A stretch of 64,000 nucleotides of DNA, from the NCBI GenBank assembly GCA_051747385.1, contig JBNJGB010000001.1:62001-126000 (forward strand), given 5' to 3'. Origin of the DNA: JBNJGB01 sp051747385. Its GTDB lineage: Bacteria > Myxococcota_A > UBA9042 > PHBI01 > JACKFB01. Below are positions 31,797 to 39,803 of the stretch, in pieces (position 1 is the first letter of the stretch; each line of letters opens with the position of its first letter). The position numbers and the translations under genes were made by a program. The notes beneath the pieces were generated by a model. That model searched no databases. It was not told the origin of the DNA and worked only from the letters and a program-made list of their open reading frames with translations.

Positions 31797-34700
31797 CTAC
31801 TCCTCGACCAGGACCAGGTGGAGCGCGTCGGCGCGGTCCACGGCCCGGGCCGCGTCGATCCAGGCTCGATAGTCCTCCGGCGGCACCAGGCCCAGGTGCT
31901 GCCGATACCGCTTCGTGAGGACGAGCGTGCGTGCGTCCCCGTCCAGGCGCACGCCGCGCCGATAGCGCACCATCTCGTGGCGGACCTCCATGGGCTCCGG
32001 GAGGTCCGACAGACGCCATCCCTCCGGTAGCTGGATCCGGACGGTCATCCGCAGGTTCCCGTCGCGCTCCAGGAACAGCGGGGTCTCCCGCTCGGGCAGG
32101 TGGACCGTGGAGCGGGACAGACGCTCGGGGCTCAAACCCAGCGCCAGGGTGCGCCGCCCGCCCCCGGCGTCCGGGAGGCGCCCGGTGGCCTCCCAGCGGA
32201 ACACCAGCGGCTCGCCCCGGGCGTGGAGCCCCTCCACCGAGACGCTCTGCACGGCGGCGCCCGGGAGGCTCTGCCGCACGACCCCCGCCAGCCCGCGCTC
32301 CCGGGCCTCCGGCACCATGTCCGCGAGGACGTGTCTCCAGCTCATGCCGTGGAGGACCGACAGCGTCTCCTCGCCGACCGCGCGCCAGGAGCCGTCCGGA
32401 TCGACGGTGATGGTGACGTCCATGTCGCGGACGCCCCCGGCCTCGGACAGGTCCGGCGTGCGGATCACGGCCCGCCCCTCCGCGAGTCGGAGCGCCGGCG
32501 TGCCCTGGACCAGCGGGGGTACGTAGCCGAACGGCACGTAGCGCGTGCTCGGGTCGAGCCAGACGTCCCCGCCCGGCAGGCGGGCCCGCACGAGCGGATA
32601 GATCCAATCGTCCGGGTCCGCCGGCGTCCCCCGAGGATCCGGCACACCCCGGGAGCGCGGGCGGGCCAGGGTGAGCTCGCAGGAGAGGCCCTCCTCGGCG
32701 CACAGGGCCAGGAGCAGGGTCGTGCGCTCCCCGGCGCGCGTCGCCGCGATCCACGAGGCGGCGCCGTCCCACGGCAGGTCCTCGCCCGCCTGGATCCGGT
32801 CCAGCACGACGTCGTATAGGGCGCGGAGCCGGGCTTCGGGGCCTGCGCCGGCCTCCTCCAGCGCCCGGGACGCGAGCCGCTCCACCACGGGACCGCGGCG
32901 GGTCGCCGTGCGGAGCCGATCCACCAGGTGTCGCCGCAGGCGCTCGCGATCCGCGCCGCCGCCTACGACGCGGACGGTGGACATCCGCCGATCCGGACGG
33001 GGATCGAGGGGCTCCGGGAGGACGCGCGGCCGATCGTGCGCTGTGAGGACGCTCACGCCCGGCTGGGGTACGGACCAGCGAGGCGCGCGCCCGGTGGTGG
33101 CGAAAGCGACGGGCGCGCCGGGCGGCGCCCGGACGATCAGGCGGGCCTGCTCCACCGGCGCGTCGGCGCGCTCGAAGGCGAACCGCTCGAGCATCCATCC
33201 CCCGTCCAGCGCCGGATCCGGGGGCTCGCTCCAGAACCAAGCCGCCTCCCCGATGGCGCCCGGCTGCAGGGCCGTCAGGCTGATGGCGCCGGTCGCCTGC
33301 AGATCCTCGGGCTCGATGGGCTGCAGATCGCCGTCGGGCGTGGGCTTCCACGTCAGGGCTCGCAGCACCTCGGCCCCCGCGGGCAGCGAGATCTCGCCCC
33401 ACTCCTCCGCCGCGTCCGCGTCGTGGATCCGGAAGATGCGGTGGACCCGGTGGACCAGCATGCCGTCCGGGAAGGCGCGGACGTGGTGCTCCTCGAGCAG
33501 GACCTCCGCGGGGGCGTCGGAGTCGCTCTCCTCCCCGGCGGCCCGGGCGTGGGCGTCCCGGGCGACGGCCTCACCGTCCTCCAGGGGCAGGCCCAGGTCC
33601 TCCTCCGGGTCGAGGACGGACCGTCGCGCCTCGACCGACACGCCCCGCGTCCGGCGCATGCGCTCGGCCAGGGCGGCAGCCTCGGCGTCCCTGCTCGCCA
33701 GCAGGGCCCCGGAGCGCAGCAGGTCCAGGAACACCTCGCTCCGACGCCCCTGGTCCAGGCCGGCCTGCGCGTGGCGGACCACGGCGTCCCGGTCCCCGCG
33801 TGCCCAGGCCACGCGGGCGAGGGCTTCCCGGACGCGGGTCCGCTCGCCGCCCGGGGCGGCACGCTGCAGCAGGGTCTCCAGCCGGCGCTCGGCCTCGTCC
33901 AGGCGCCGCCCCTCCCGCAGGAGCACCGCGACCCGGTGGCGCACCTCGAAGCAGCCCGGGAGCGTCTCGGGCAGCCGCGACGGGCCGTAGCGGAGAGGCT
34001 CCCAGCGAAGCTCGAGCAGCGTGAGAGCGGCGTCGCAGGAGGTGGGGACGCGCTCGAGGGCCGCCCTCGCAAGGCGACCGGCCCGGGCGCTCCACCCCTT
34101 GGCCCGGGCCGTGGCCAGGGCGGCCTCCGCCTCGAGGGGCGCCGGGAGCCTGCCCGCGACCAGGCCCTCGGCCGCGGAGATCTCCCCGGCGTCGAGCAGG
34201 TGCCGGGCGAGGCGCGACCTCGCCTCGTGGAGGTCGGGGAGCCTCTCGAGGGCCCGCTCGAGCAGGCGGCGCTCCCGCGGGCGGGTGAGGTTCATGGGCC
34301 GCGTGGGGTCCATCGCCGCGTAGCGCGCCAGATCCAGAGCGGCCACGCCGAGTGCGTCGTCCGCCAGAACCCCGGCCGCCCGGTGCGCCGCGACGGGCGC
34401 GCCGCGCCAGAGGGCGTCCTCCAGCGCCGCGAGGCGCCCCATCAGCCTGTCCACGGGCGGCGCTCCGACGGGCTCCGGTGCCTCGCGGACGGCGACGCGC
34501 ACTCGAGGCGCCGCGGAGCGGGAGGCCACCTGGATCTCCACGTGGGACCCGGCGGATGCGGGCAGGCGTGCGACGAGGCGCCGGGGCCGCCACGCGCCGA
34601 GCCGATCGTTCGTCCGCACCTCGCCGCCGTCCACGAAGATCCGCACGCCGGCGGAGCCCAGCACCTCCACGCCGAACGGCCCCGCTCCGGGCGGGAGCGG

Positions 34701-35414
34701 CACGCGGGCGGCGTACAGACCCGGGCCCTCCTCCCGGAACGCCACGGTGCCGTCCGGGGTCTCGATCCCCTCCTCGGGCGCGGGCGCCGTGCGCTCCGGT
34801 CGGTCCAGGCCCGTCAGGATCGCCTCCGACCCGGGGAGGGCCAGGGCCGGCCACGCGGCCAGGCGTCCCGTCCGATCGAACCGCTCCACCCACCCGATGC
34901 GTGCTCGTGCCCGGTCCAGCGCGTCGTCGTCACCCCGCCGCACGGCCACGGCCTCGGCGAGGTGGGCGACGGCCGGGCCGGCCGGGTCGCCGGGCGGGCG
35001 CAGCGGGAACGGCGTCGGGGCGACGCGGAGGTCCACGCGGTCGACCCACTCGCGGGCGCGGAGCGCCCCGTACCGGGCGAGCCACGCCGGCGTGACAGGA
35101 TCCGACGCCAGGGCGACCCACGCCTCGAAGGCGACGCGGGGCTCGCCGGCGGCCCCGGCGAGGCGAGCGGCCAGGGCCCGATCCGCCGGGGTCGCCCGCG
35201 GACCCAGGTCCCGCAGCAAGCGCCGGGCCTCCTCGAGGCGCGCCCCCTCGACCCGCCCGGCGGCCACGGCCTCGGCGAGGCGACGCGCGGCCCCGGCATC
35301 CCCCTCCGCCGCGGCGCGACGAAGGGCGCCCGGCTCCATGCGCTCCACGCGCGGGCCGGCGCAGGAGGCCGCCAGGAGGGCCACTGCCAGGGCGGCCACC
35401 GCGCCCCGCCTCAT
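31797..35414 (-). CDS. DUF3857 / transglutaminase-like exported lipoprotein, catalytically degenerate
   Basis: A 1205-residue protein: lipoprotein-type signal MRRGAVAALAVALLAASCAG (Cys18), a helical repeat region (about 20-560), then a DUF3857-like beta domain (HHVRAFPDGMLVHRVHRIFR ... GEISLPAGAEVLRALTWKP) and a transglutaminase-like region (ALYDVVLDRIQAGEDLPWDG ... LDPSTRYVPFGYVPP). Where the neighbour has GDCKDQATLL, this protein reads ATRAGERTTLLLALC, so the Cys nucleophile is missing. The ATG overlaps the upstream gene's TGA (ATGA). It is a paralogue of the 35411 gene in domain order. It may be a non-enzymatic partner. The frame stays open far upstream, but that part is a shadow of the neighbour. 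Confidence 0.82.
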   Translation of the reverse strand: MRRGAVAALAVALLAASCAGPRVERMEPGALRRAAAEGDAGAARRLAEAVAAGRVEGARLEEARRLLRDLGPRATPADRALAARLAGAAGEPRVAFEAWVALASDPVTPAWLARYGALRAREWVDRVDLRVAPTPFPLRPPGDPAGPAVAHLAEAVAVRRGDDDALDRARARIGWVERFDRTGRLAAWPALALPGSEAILTGLDRPERTAPAPEEGIETPDGTVAFREEGPGLYAARVPLPPGAGPFGVEVLGSAGVRIFVDGGEVRTNDRLGAWRPRRLVARLPASAGSHVEIQVASRSAAPRVRVAVREAPEPVGAPPVDRLMGRLAALEDALWRGAPVAAHRAAGVLADDALGVAALDLARYAAMDPTRPMNLTRPRERRLLERALERLPDLHEARSRLARHLLDAGEISAAEGLVAGRLPAPLEAEAALATARAKGWSARAGRLARAALERVPTSCDAALTLLELRWEPLRYGPSRLPETLPGCFEVRHRVAVLLREGRRLDEAERRLETLLQRAAPGGERTRVREALARVAWARGDRDAVVRHAQAGLDQGRRSEVFLDLLRSGALLASRDAEAAALAERMRRTRGVSVEARRSVLDPEEDLGLPLEDGEAVARDAHARAAGEESDSDAPAEVLLEEHHVRAFPDGMLVHRVHRIFRIHDADAAEEWGEISLPAGAEVLRALTWKPTPDGDLQPIEPEDLQATGAISLTALQPGAIGEAAWFWSEPPDPALDGGWMLERFAFERADAPVEQARLIVRAPPGAPVAFATTGRAPRWSVPQPGVSVLTAHDRPRVLPEPLDPRPDRRMSTVRVVGGGADRERLRRHLVDRLRTATRRGPVVERLASRALEEAGAGPEARLRALYDVVLDRIQAGEDLPWDGAASWIAATRAGERTTLLLALCAEEGLSCELTLARPRSRGVPDPRGTPADPDDWIYPLVRARLPGGDVWLDPSTRYVPFGYVPPLVQGTPALRLAEGRAVIRTPDLSEAGGVRDMDVTITVDPDGSWRAVGEETLSVLHGMSWRHVLADMVPEARERGLAGVVRQSLPGAAVQSVSVEGLHARGEPLVFRWEATGRLPDAGGGRRTLALGLSPERLSRSTVHLPERETPLFLERDGNLRMTVRIQLPEGWRLSDLPEPMEVRHEMVRYRRGVRLDGDARTLVLTKRYRQHLGLVPPEDYRAWIDAARAVDRADALHLVLVEE

Positions 35415-38400
35415 CGGGACGCCTCCCGGGCGGGCTCGTCGGGCTGCTCCGGCTCCGGCTCGCGGACCAGCACCAGCGGCGGCCGCACCGTCTCGTCGAA
35501 GCGCTGCACGAAGGCCCGGAACGCCGGATAGTCGTCGGGAGCGACCTGATCCGCGCGAAGCTGCAGGACGGCGCTGGCCTGCACCGTCCCGGCCTGCACC
35601 TGCCAGGTCACGGCATAGCGGCCGAACCGCGTCGCCTCCTCGCCGCCCTCGGGCACGTCTCGGGGGACCCAGCCGATGGGCAGGACGTAGCGGAAGCGGA
35701 AGCGGAGCGTGGTCGGCGGCCCGACGACCAGCGGGCTCCGGCGGGACGCCTCCCCGGCCAGCCGCGCCGCGTGGCCCTCTCCACCAGCCGGACGCCGCAC
35801 CTGGAGCGTATGGCCGATGACCTCCGCCGCCCGGGGCACCTCGCCCTCGAAGACGAGCCGGAGCGGCCTGGAGCGCTCCATGGGATCCGACACGGAGTGG
35901 TCCAGGAGCTCCAGGCCCGGATAGCGGATGTTGAGGAGCTTCGACAGGCGCTCGGCGCGAGCGTCCTCCTCCACCAGGCGGCGGCGATAGTCGGCGGCGT
36001 GGATGCCGCGGAAGGTGACGACGCCCTCTACCCGGGCGCCGCCGTCGGGCTGGAGGACCACGGTGTACGAGCCGTCGAGGCCGTTCCTCTCGGGGGGATC
36101 CGGCGGGACGCGCTCCAGGGCCACCTTCCGGTCGGGGTTCAGGATCAGGGCCTGGGCCCCCTGGTCGTCCCGAGGAAGCTCGCCCAGGCCGTAGAACCGG
36201 GCGGTGGGATCCACGAAGCGCCCCATGTCCGGGAGGTACACGACGGCGTGGTCGAACAGCGCCAGCGACGGGAGCGGCTCGGGCACGCGACCCTTGCTCC
36301 GCGTCCGCAGGAGCACGATGCGGGCGGGGACCCCGGCGACGCGGAGGAGCGTCGTGAGCAGCGTCGCCTGGTCCTTGCAGTCCCCGAAGCGGCGGACCCA
36401 CACCTGGTCGGTGCGATAGGGCTGCCAGCCGTGGATCCCGAACTCCAGGCCCACGTAGCGGATCTCCCGGGTGACCCCGTCCACGATCCCGCGGACCAGC
36501 CGGGCTCGGGACACGTGACCGTCCGGCCCCCGGGCCTCGTCGCGGCGGGCACGTACCCACCGCCGCATCGCGGGAGTGACGACCCGCTGCGGCTCCACGA
36601 GGCGGTCGTAGCGGCGCGCCAGGTCCCCCCAGGTGGCGAAGCTGCTGGCCTGCCAGAGGAGGCCCACCTCCGCGAAGCCCGGCATGGCGGGCTCGGCGGG
36701 CACGGGTGGAAGCTCGCGGACCCGCACGCGGTGACGCACCACGTCCCGCCCCGGGCGCTCGCGGGACTCCTCGATGGTCGCCCCGGCCTCCCGCAGCCCG
36801 TCCGGCACCACGAGGCGCGTCCGCAGGCCCATCCCCTCCGGGGCGGTCAGGGTGACGAGGACCTCGTGCTTGAAGAGGCGATCCTGGAGGAGCTCCAGGA
36901 GGTTGAACGTCCCCGGCATGGCCTCCGACGCGGCGCCGTCCACCCGGTGGCGAAGCTCGATCACGTCTCCGGGCCGCAGGTCGTCGAAGGACACCGCGAG
37001 CGCCCGCATGTCGTAGTACAGCCCGTACCAGGCCTCGGCCACCTGGCGCACCTCGCGCCCGGTCACGGGGAGCGCCAGGCCGTCCCGGTGCACCCGCGCC
37101 GACAGGATGCGAACGTCCTCCCGGCTCGGATCGAAGCGCACCGCGTTCGTGCGTGACTCCCGGTCGTCCGGCACCCGGTGCACGCGGAGGAGGCGCTGCT
37201 CCCAACGCCGATAGCCCCCGTCCGGTCGCACGACCACGTGGATCTCCTCCGCCAGGAGCTCGAACGGCGAGTCGGGCTGGCGATCCGGGCGCGCGAGCAG
37301 CTCCTCGTCCACGGTCCGCTCGAACGGGTGGGCCTCCTCTTCCCGGGGCTCGAGGCGCTCCAGGGCAGTCCGGATCTCCGGCGCGCCCGGGTCCAGGTCC
37401 AACGCCCGCCGCCACGTCCGGACCGCGGCCTCCAGGTCGCCCATCTCCTCCTGGAGGCGCGCGGCGGTCGTCAGGGTCGCCACGTCGTACCCCGCCCGGG
37501 TGAGGACTCCGGACACCAGCGCCGAGGCTCGCTCGGGGTCTCCCGACGCCAGCGCCACCCTCGCAGCCTCCAGGGAGTAGCCGGGAATGTCCGGCCGCCG
37601 ACGCGCCAACGCGGCCAGCACGTCCACCGCCTCCTCCACCCTGCCCAGGGACGCCAGGGTGTCGGCATAGAGCGCGGCGTGCTCCAGGGCGCCGGGGAGC
37701 GCGCGGTGAAGCCGACCGAGCAGCGGCAGGGCGCGATCCGGGCGGTCCATGGTGGCCGCCGCGCGCGCCGCCTCCAGCAGCAGGGCCTCGGACGCCTCCT
37801 CGCGTCCGGCGCGTCCCTCGAGCATGCGCCAGGCCTCCACCGGCCTCCCGGCGCGCCGCAGCACCCTCGCGCCGACCACGCGCGCCGTGTCCGTGCCCCC
37901 GAGCGCGGCCCCGGCCCGCGCGTGGAGGCTCTCTCCGCGCACCCACTGCCCCCGCTCCGCCGCCAGGTCCGCCAGGGCGAGGAGCAGGCTCGCGCCGTTT
38001 CGCCCCCTGGACACCGCGTGGAGGAGCACGCTGGACCGCGCCTCCGACCGCCGCACGTGCTGCAGGGCCAGGAGCAGATCCGCCGGGGGCATCGCCAGCG
38101 CCTCCGGGGTCAGGAGAAGGTCCTCCAGGAGGGCCCCGTCGCCGTCGTCCGAGGGCCCGGCGTCCGTCAGCCCCAGGGCCCTCCGCGCCGCGGCGTGCCG
38201 AATCCGGGCGGCGGGGGTGGACGGCTCCGCCCGGAGCGCCGATGGCGGGAGCATCCGCTCCTCGCCCTCGTCCGGACGCGGGGGCGGGTCGGAGGGCCAC
38301 GTCGTGTCGGCGTCCGGCAGGCTCCACCGCGCGTCCACGGGCCGCCCGCGCCGATCCGTGAGGCGAGCGTACAGGAGCCCGCGGCGGGCGGCGTCCACGG

Positions 38401-39142
38401 AGACGGTGACGGCCACGACGTGCGCCCCGGGCGCCAGGGTGATCGGGGCGCGAAGCTGATCGGGCCGCGCGAAGGCCAGGGAGCGCGCCGTCCCCAGGAG
38501 CCTGCCGTCCACGCTGGCCGCGACGTGACCGGCGGCCCCGACGCGTAGCACGGCGTGGACGCGACGGGGCACCTCGACCCGGGCGACCAGGTGCACGGCC
38601 GCCGGCTCGCCGTCCGGGAGCAGGTGGTCGAACGAGACGGCGCCAGGCGGACCGCGGCGCCTCAGCGGGACCCAGGGGACGGGGCCGTGGAACCCCGGGA
38701 CGTCCTCTCCCGAGGCCGGCGCCGGGATGGACGGAAGCTCCAGGTGGGCCGTGCGCGCCTCGCCGGGGACCGTCGGCACGGGCCCCGCGGCCATCCACGC
38801 GGAGGCGAAGCCCTGGTCGTCGGCCCAGGCCCGGACGGCCTCCGCGCTCCGATGTCGCGCCAGGGCCGCGCCCGCCCGCACGGCGACGTCCGGAGCGTCG
38901 AGTCGCGTCAGGCGGCGGAGCGCCTCTTCCTGCTCGGCGGGCGGCAGCGCTTCCAGGGCGGGGGCCACGACGAGCCAGCGCGCCTCCGCCGCCGGGCTCC
39001 CCGCCGCCCGCTCCAGACCGCTCCACGCCTCCCGGACGTCCTCCTCGCCCACCGGCACCGCGGCGGCGGGGGCGACCCGCAGCGCTGCGACGACGACGAG
39101 GGTCGGCAGCAGCAGAGCTGGGGGTGGTCCGGGAGCGCGCAA
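35411..39142 (-). CDS. DUF3857 / transglutaminase-like exported protein with TPR region
   Basis: A ~1243-residue protein with a signal peptide (PALLLPTLVVVAALRVAPAA), a long TPR/helical region to ~600 (LERAAGSPAAEARWLVVAPA; AALYADTLASLGRVEEAVDV; LQEEMGDLEAAVRTWRRALD), a DUF3857 domain (EEIHVVVRPDGGYRRWEQRL ... VIELRHRVDG) and a transglutaminase-like domain with VRRFGDCKDQATLLTTLLRV, where the Cys in GDCKD is the expected nucleophile; His (LFDHAVVYLPD) and Asp (RFVDPTARF) complete the triad. The start is uncertain: TTG at 39142 puts the signal peptide at the N-terminus; GTG at 39271 would add 43 Arg-rich residues. The stop overlaps the next ATG. Such proteins are common in Bacteroidetes and myxobacteria; the substrate is unknown. 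Confidence 0.82.
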   Translation of the reverse strand: MRAPGPPPALLLPTLVVVAALRVAPAAAVPVGEEDVREAWSGLERAAGSPAAEARWLVVAPALEALPPAEQEEALRRLTRLDAPDVAVRAGAALARHRSAEAVRAWADDQGFASAWMAAGPVPTVPGEARTAHLELPSIPAPASGEDVPGFHGPVPWVPLRRRGPPGAVSFDHLLPDGEPAAVHLVARVEVPRRVHAVLRVGAAGHVAASVDGRLLGTARSLAFARPDQLRAPITLAPGAHVVAVTVSVDAARRGLLYARLTDRRGRPVDARWSLPDADTTWPSDPPPRPDEGEERMLPPSALRAEPSTPAARIRHAAARRALGLTDAGPSDDGDGALLEDLLLTPEALAMPPADLLLALQHVRRSEARSSVLLHAVSRGRNGASLLLALADLAAERGQWVRGESLHARAGAALGGTDTARVVGARVLRRAGRPVEAWRMLEGRAGREEASEALLLEAARAAATMDRPDRALPLLGRLHRALPGALEHAALYADTLASLGRVEEAVDVLAALARRRPDIPGYSLEAARVALASGDPERASALVSGVLTRAGYDVATLTTAARLQEEMGDLEAAVRTWRRALDLDPGAPEIRTALERLEPREEEAHPFERTVDEELLARPDRQPDSPFELLAEEIHVVVRPDGGYRRWEQRLLRVHRVPDDRESRTNAVRFDPSREDVRILSARVHRDGLALPVTGREVRQVAEAWYGLYYDMRALAVSFDDLRPGDVIELRHRVDGAASEAMPGTFNLLELLQDRLFKHEVLVTLTAPEGMGLRTRLVVPDGLREAGATIEESRERPGRDVVRHRVRVRELPPVPAEPAMPGFAEVGLLWQASSFATWGDLARRYDRLVEPQRVVTPAMRRWVRARRDEARGPDGHVSRARLVRGIVDGVTREIRYVGLEFGIHGWQPYRTDQVWVRRFGDCKDQATLLTTLLRVAGVPARIVLLRTRSKGRVPEPLPSLALFDHAVVYLPDMGRFVDPTARFYGLGELPRDDQGAQALILNPDRKVALERVPPDPPERNGLDGSYTVVLQPDGGARVEGVVTFRGIHAADYRRRLVEEDARAERLSKLLNIRYPGLELLDHSVSDPMERSRPLRLVFEGEVPRAAEVIGHTLQVRRPAGGEGHAARLAGEASRRSPLVVGPPTTLRFRFRYVLPIGWVPRDVPEGGEEATRFGRYAVTWQVQAGTVQASAVLQLRADQVAPDDYPAFRAFVQRFDETVRPPLVLVREPEPEQPDEPAREASR

Positions 39143-39295
39143 CGGGGTCTGGACGTCCTTGGTGGGGCGGCGTCGCGTCGCGGACCGGCGGAGAGGGCCC
39201 GCGACGCGCCATGGTACCAGCGAGCGGCGCCTCGGCCCCAACCCCGTGGCGAGGGACCCCGGGCGAGGCACGACGCCGCGGTCATGGCGGCGGCC

Positions 39296-39463
39296 TCAGT
39301 CCCGGTGGCGGACGCGCAGCGCATAGCGCTTGTCACCACCGACCTGCGCGATCCGGAAGTCATAGCGGTCCCGGTATCGCAGGCGGAGGCGGTCCGCGTC
39401 CCGACGCAGCCTTCGTGCGTCGTCGTCCACCTCGATCGTGATCCAGTCCTTCCGGTCCTTCAT
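39296..39463 (-). CDS. small hypothetical protein
   Basis: A possible 55-residue basic/acidic protein (MKDRKDWITIEVDDDARRLR ... RIAQVGGDKRYALRVRHRD). Codon use is like the neighbours, and it sits immediately ahead of the DUF3857 gene on the same strand. There is no recognised family. ATG at 39463 is preceded by GTG. It may be real because of the balanced charged composition and short spacing, but a chance reading frame cannot be excluded. Confidence 0.4.
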   Translation of the reverse strand: MKDRKDWITIEVDDDARRLRRDADRLRLRYRDRYDFRIAQVGGDKRYALRVRHRD

Positions 39464-39803
39464 CACCGGACTCCCGCTTGGCTCGTGTGGGGACTGCCGC
39501 TCACGCGCCGTGCGGGGACCCCCCTCGGGCGCGAGCACCGTCGCTCGACCTCTCGCACCCGCTGTCGAAGCAATCGTCGTGCCATCGGGGCCGCCGTCCC
39601 CATCCCCCGAGCGGGCGAGGCGCCGCCGGCGGGCCGCGTCGTCGGTTGCCCTCCCGCGCGGTCCTCAATTAGACTTCCTGCGGTTTGTGCCGCCTCGAAA
39701 CCCGCGGCGGCGCGCAGCCGCGACGCGGCCCCTTCGCGGAGCGGAGGGAGTCGCGCCCCCACCTCGGCCCCGACGGCCCGCGTTCCGGAGGGTGGAGAAC
39801 GGC
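39464..39803. other. divergent intergenic region upstream of the pseudokinase gene
   Basis: About 340 bases. Apart from the promoter proposed at 39646-39675 I see no gene, RNA or repeat in it. Confidence 0.4.
39646..39675 (+). promoter_or_regulatory. putative sigma-70 promoter of pseudokinase-ktrBA operon
   Basis: TTGCCC at 39646-39651, 18-base spacer, TAGACT at 39670-39675, in one of the few AT-richer spots of the region, about 130 bases ahead of the pseudokinase start. Confidence 0.45.

Noticed and set aside
31797..39212. One 2471-residue protein covering both DUF3857 genes
   Set aside because: The upstream half is a shadow frame of the active paralogue; the real start is the lipoprotein signal at 35414 that overlaps the neighbour's stop codon.
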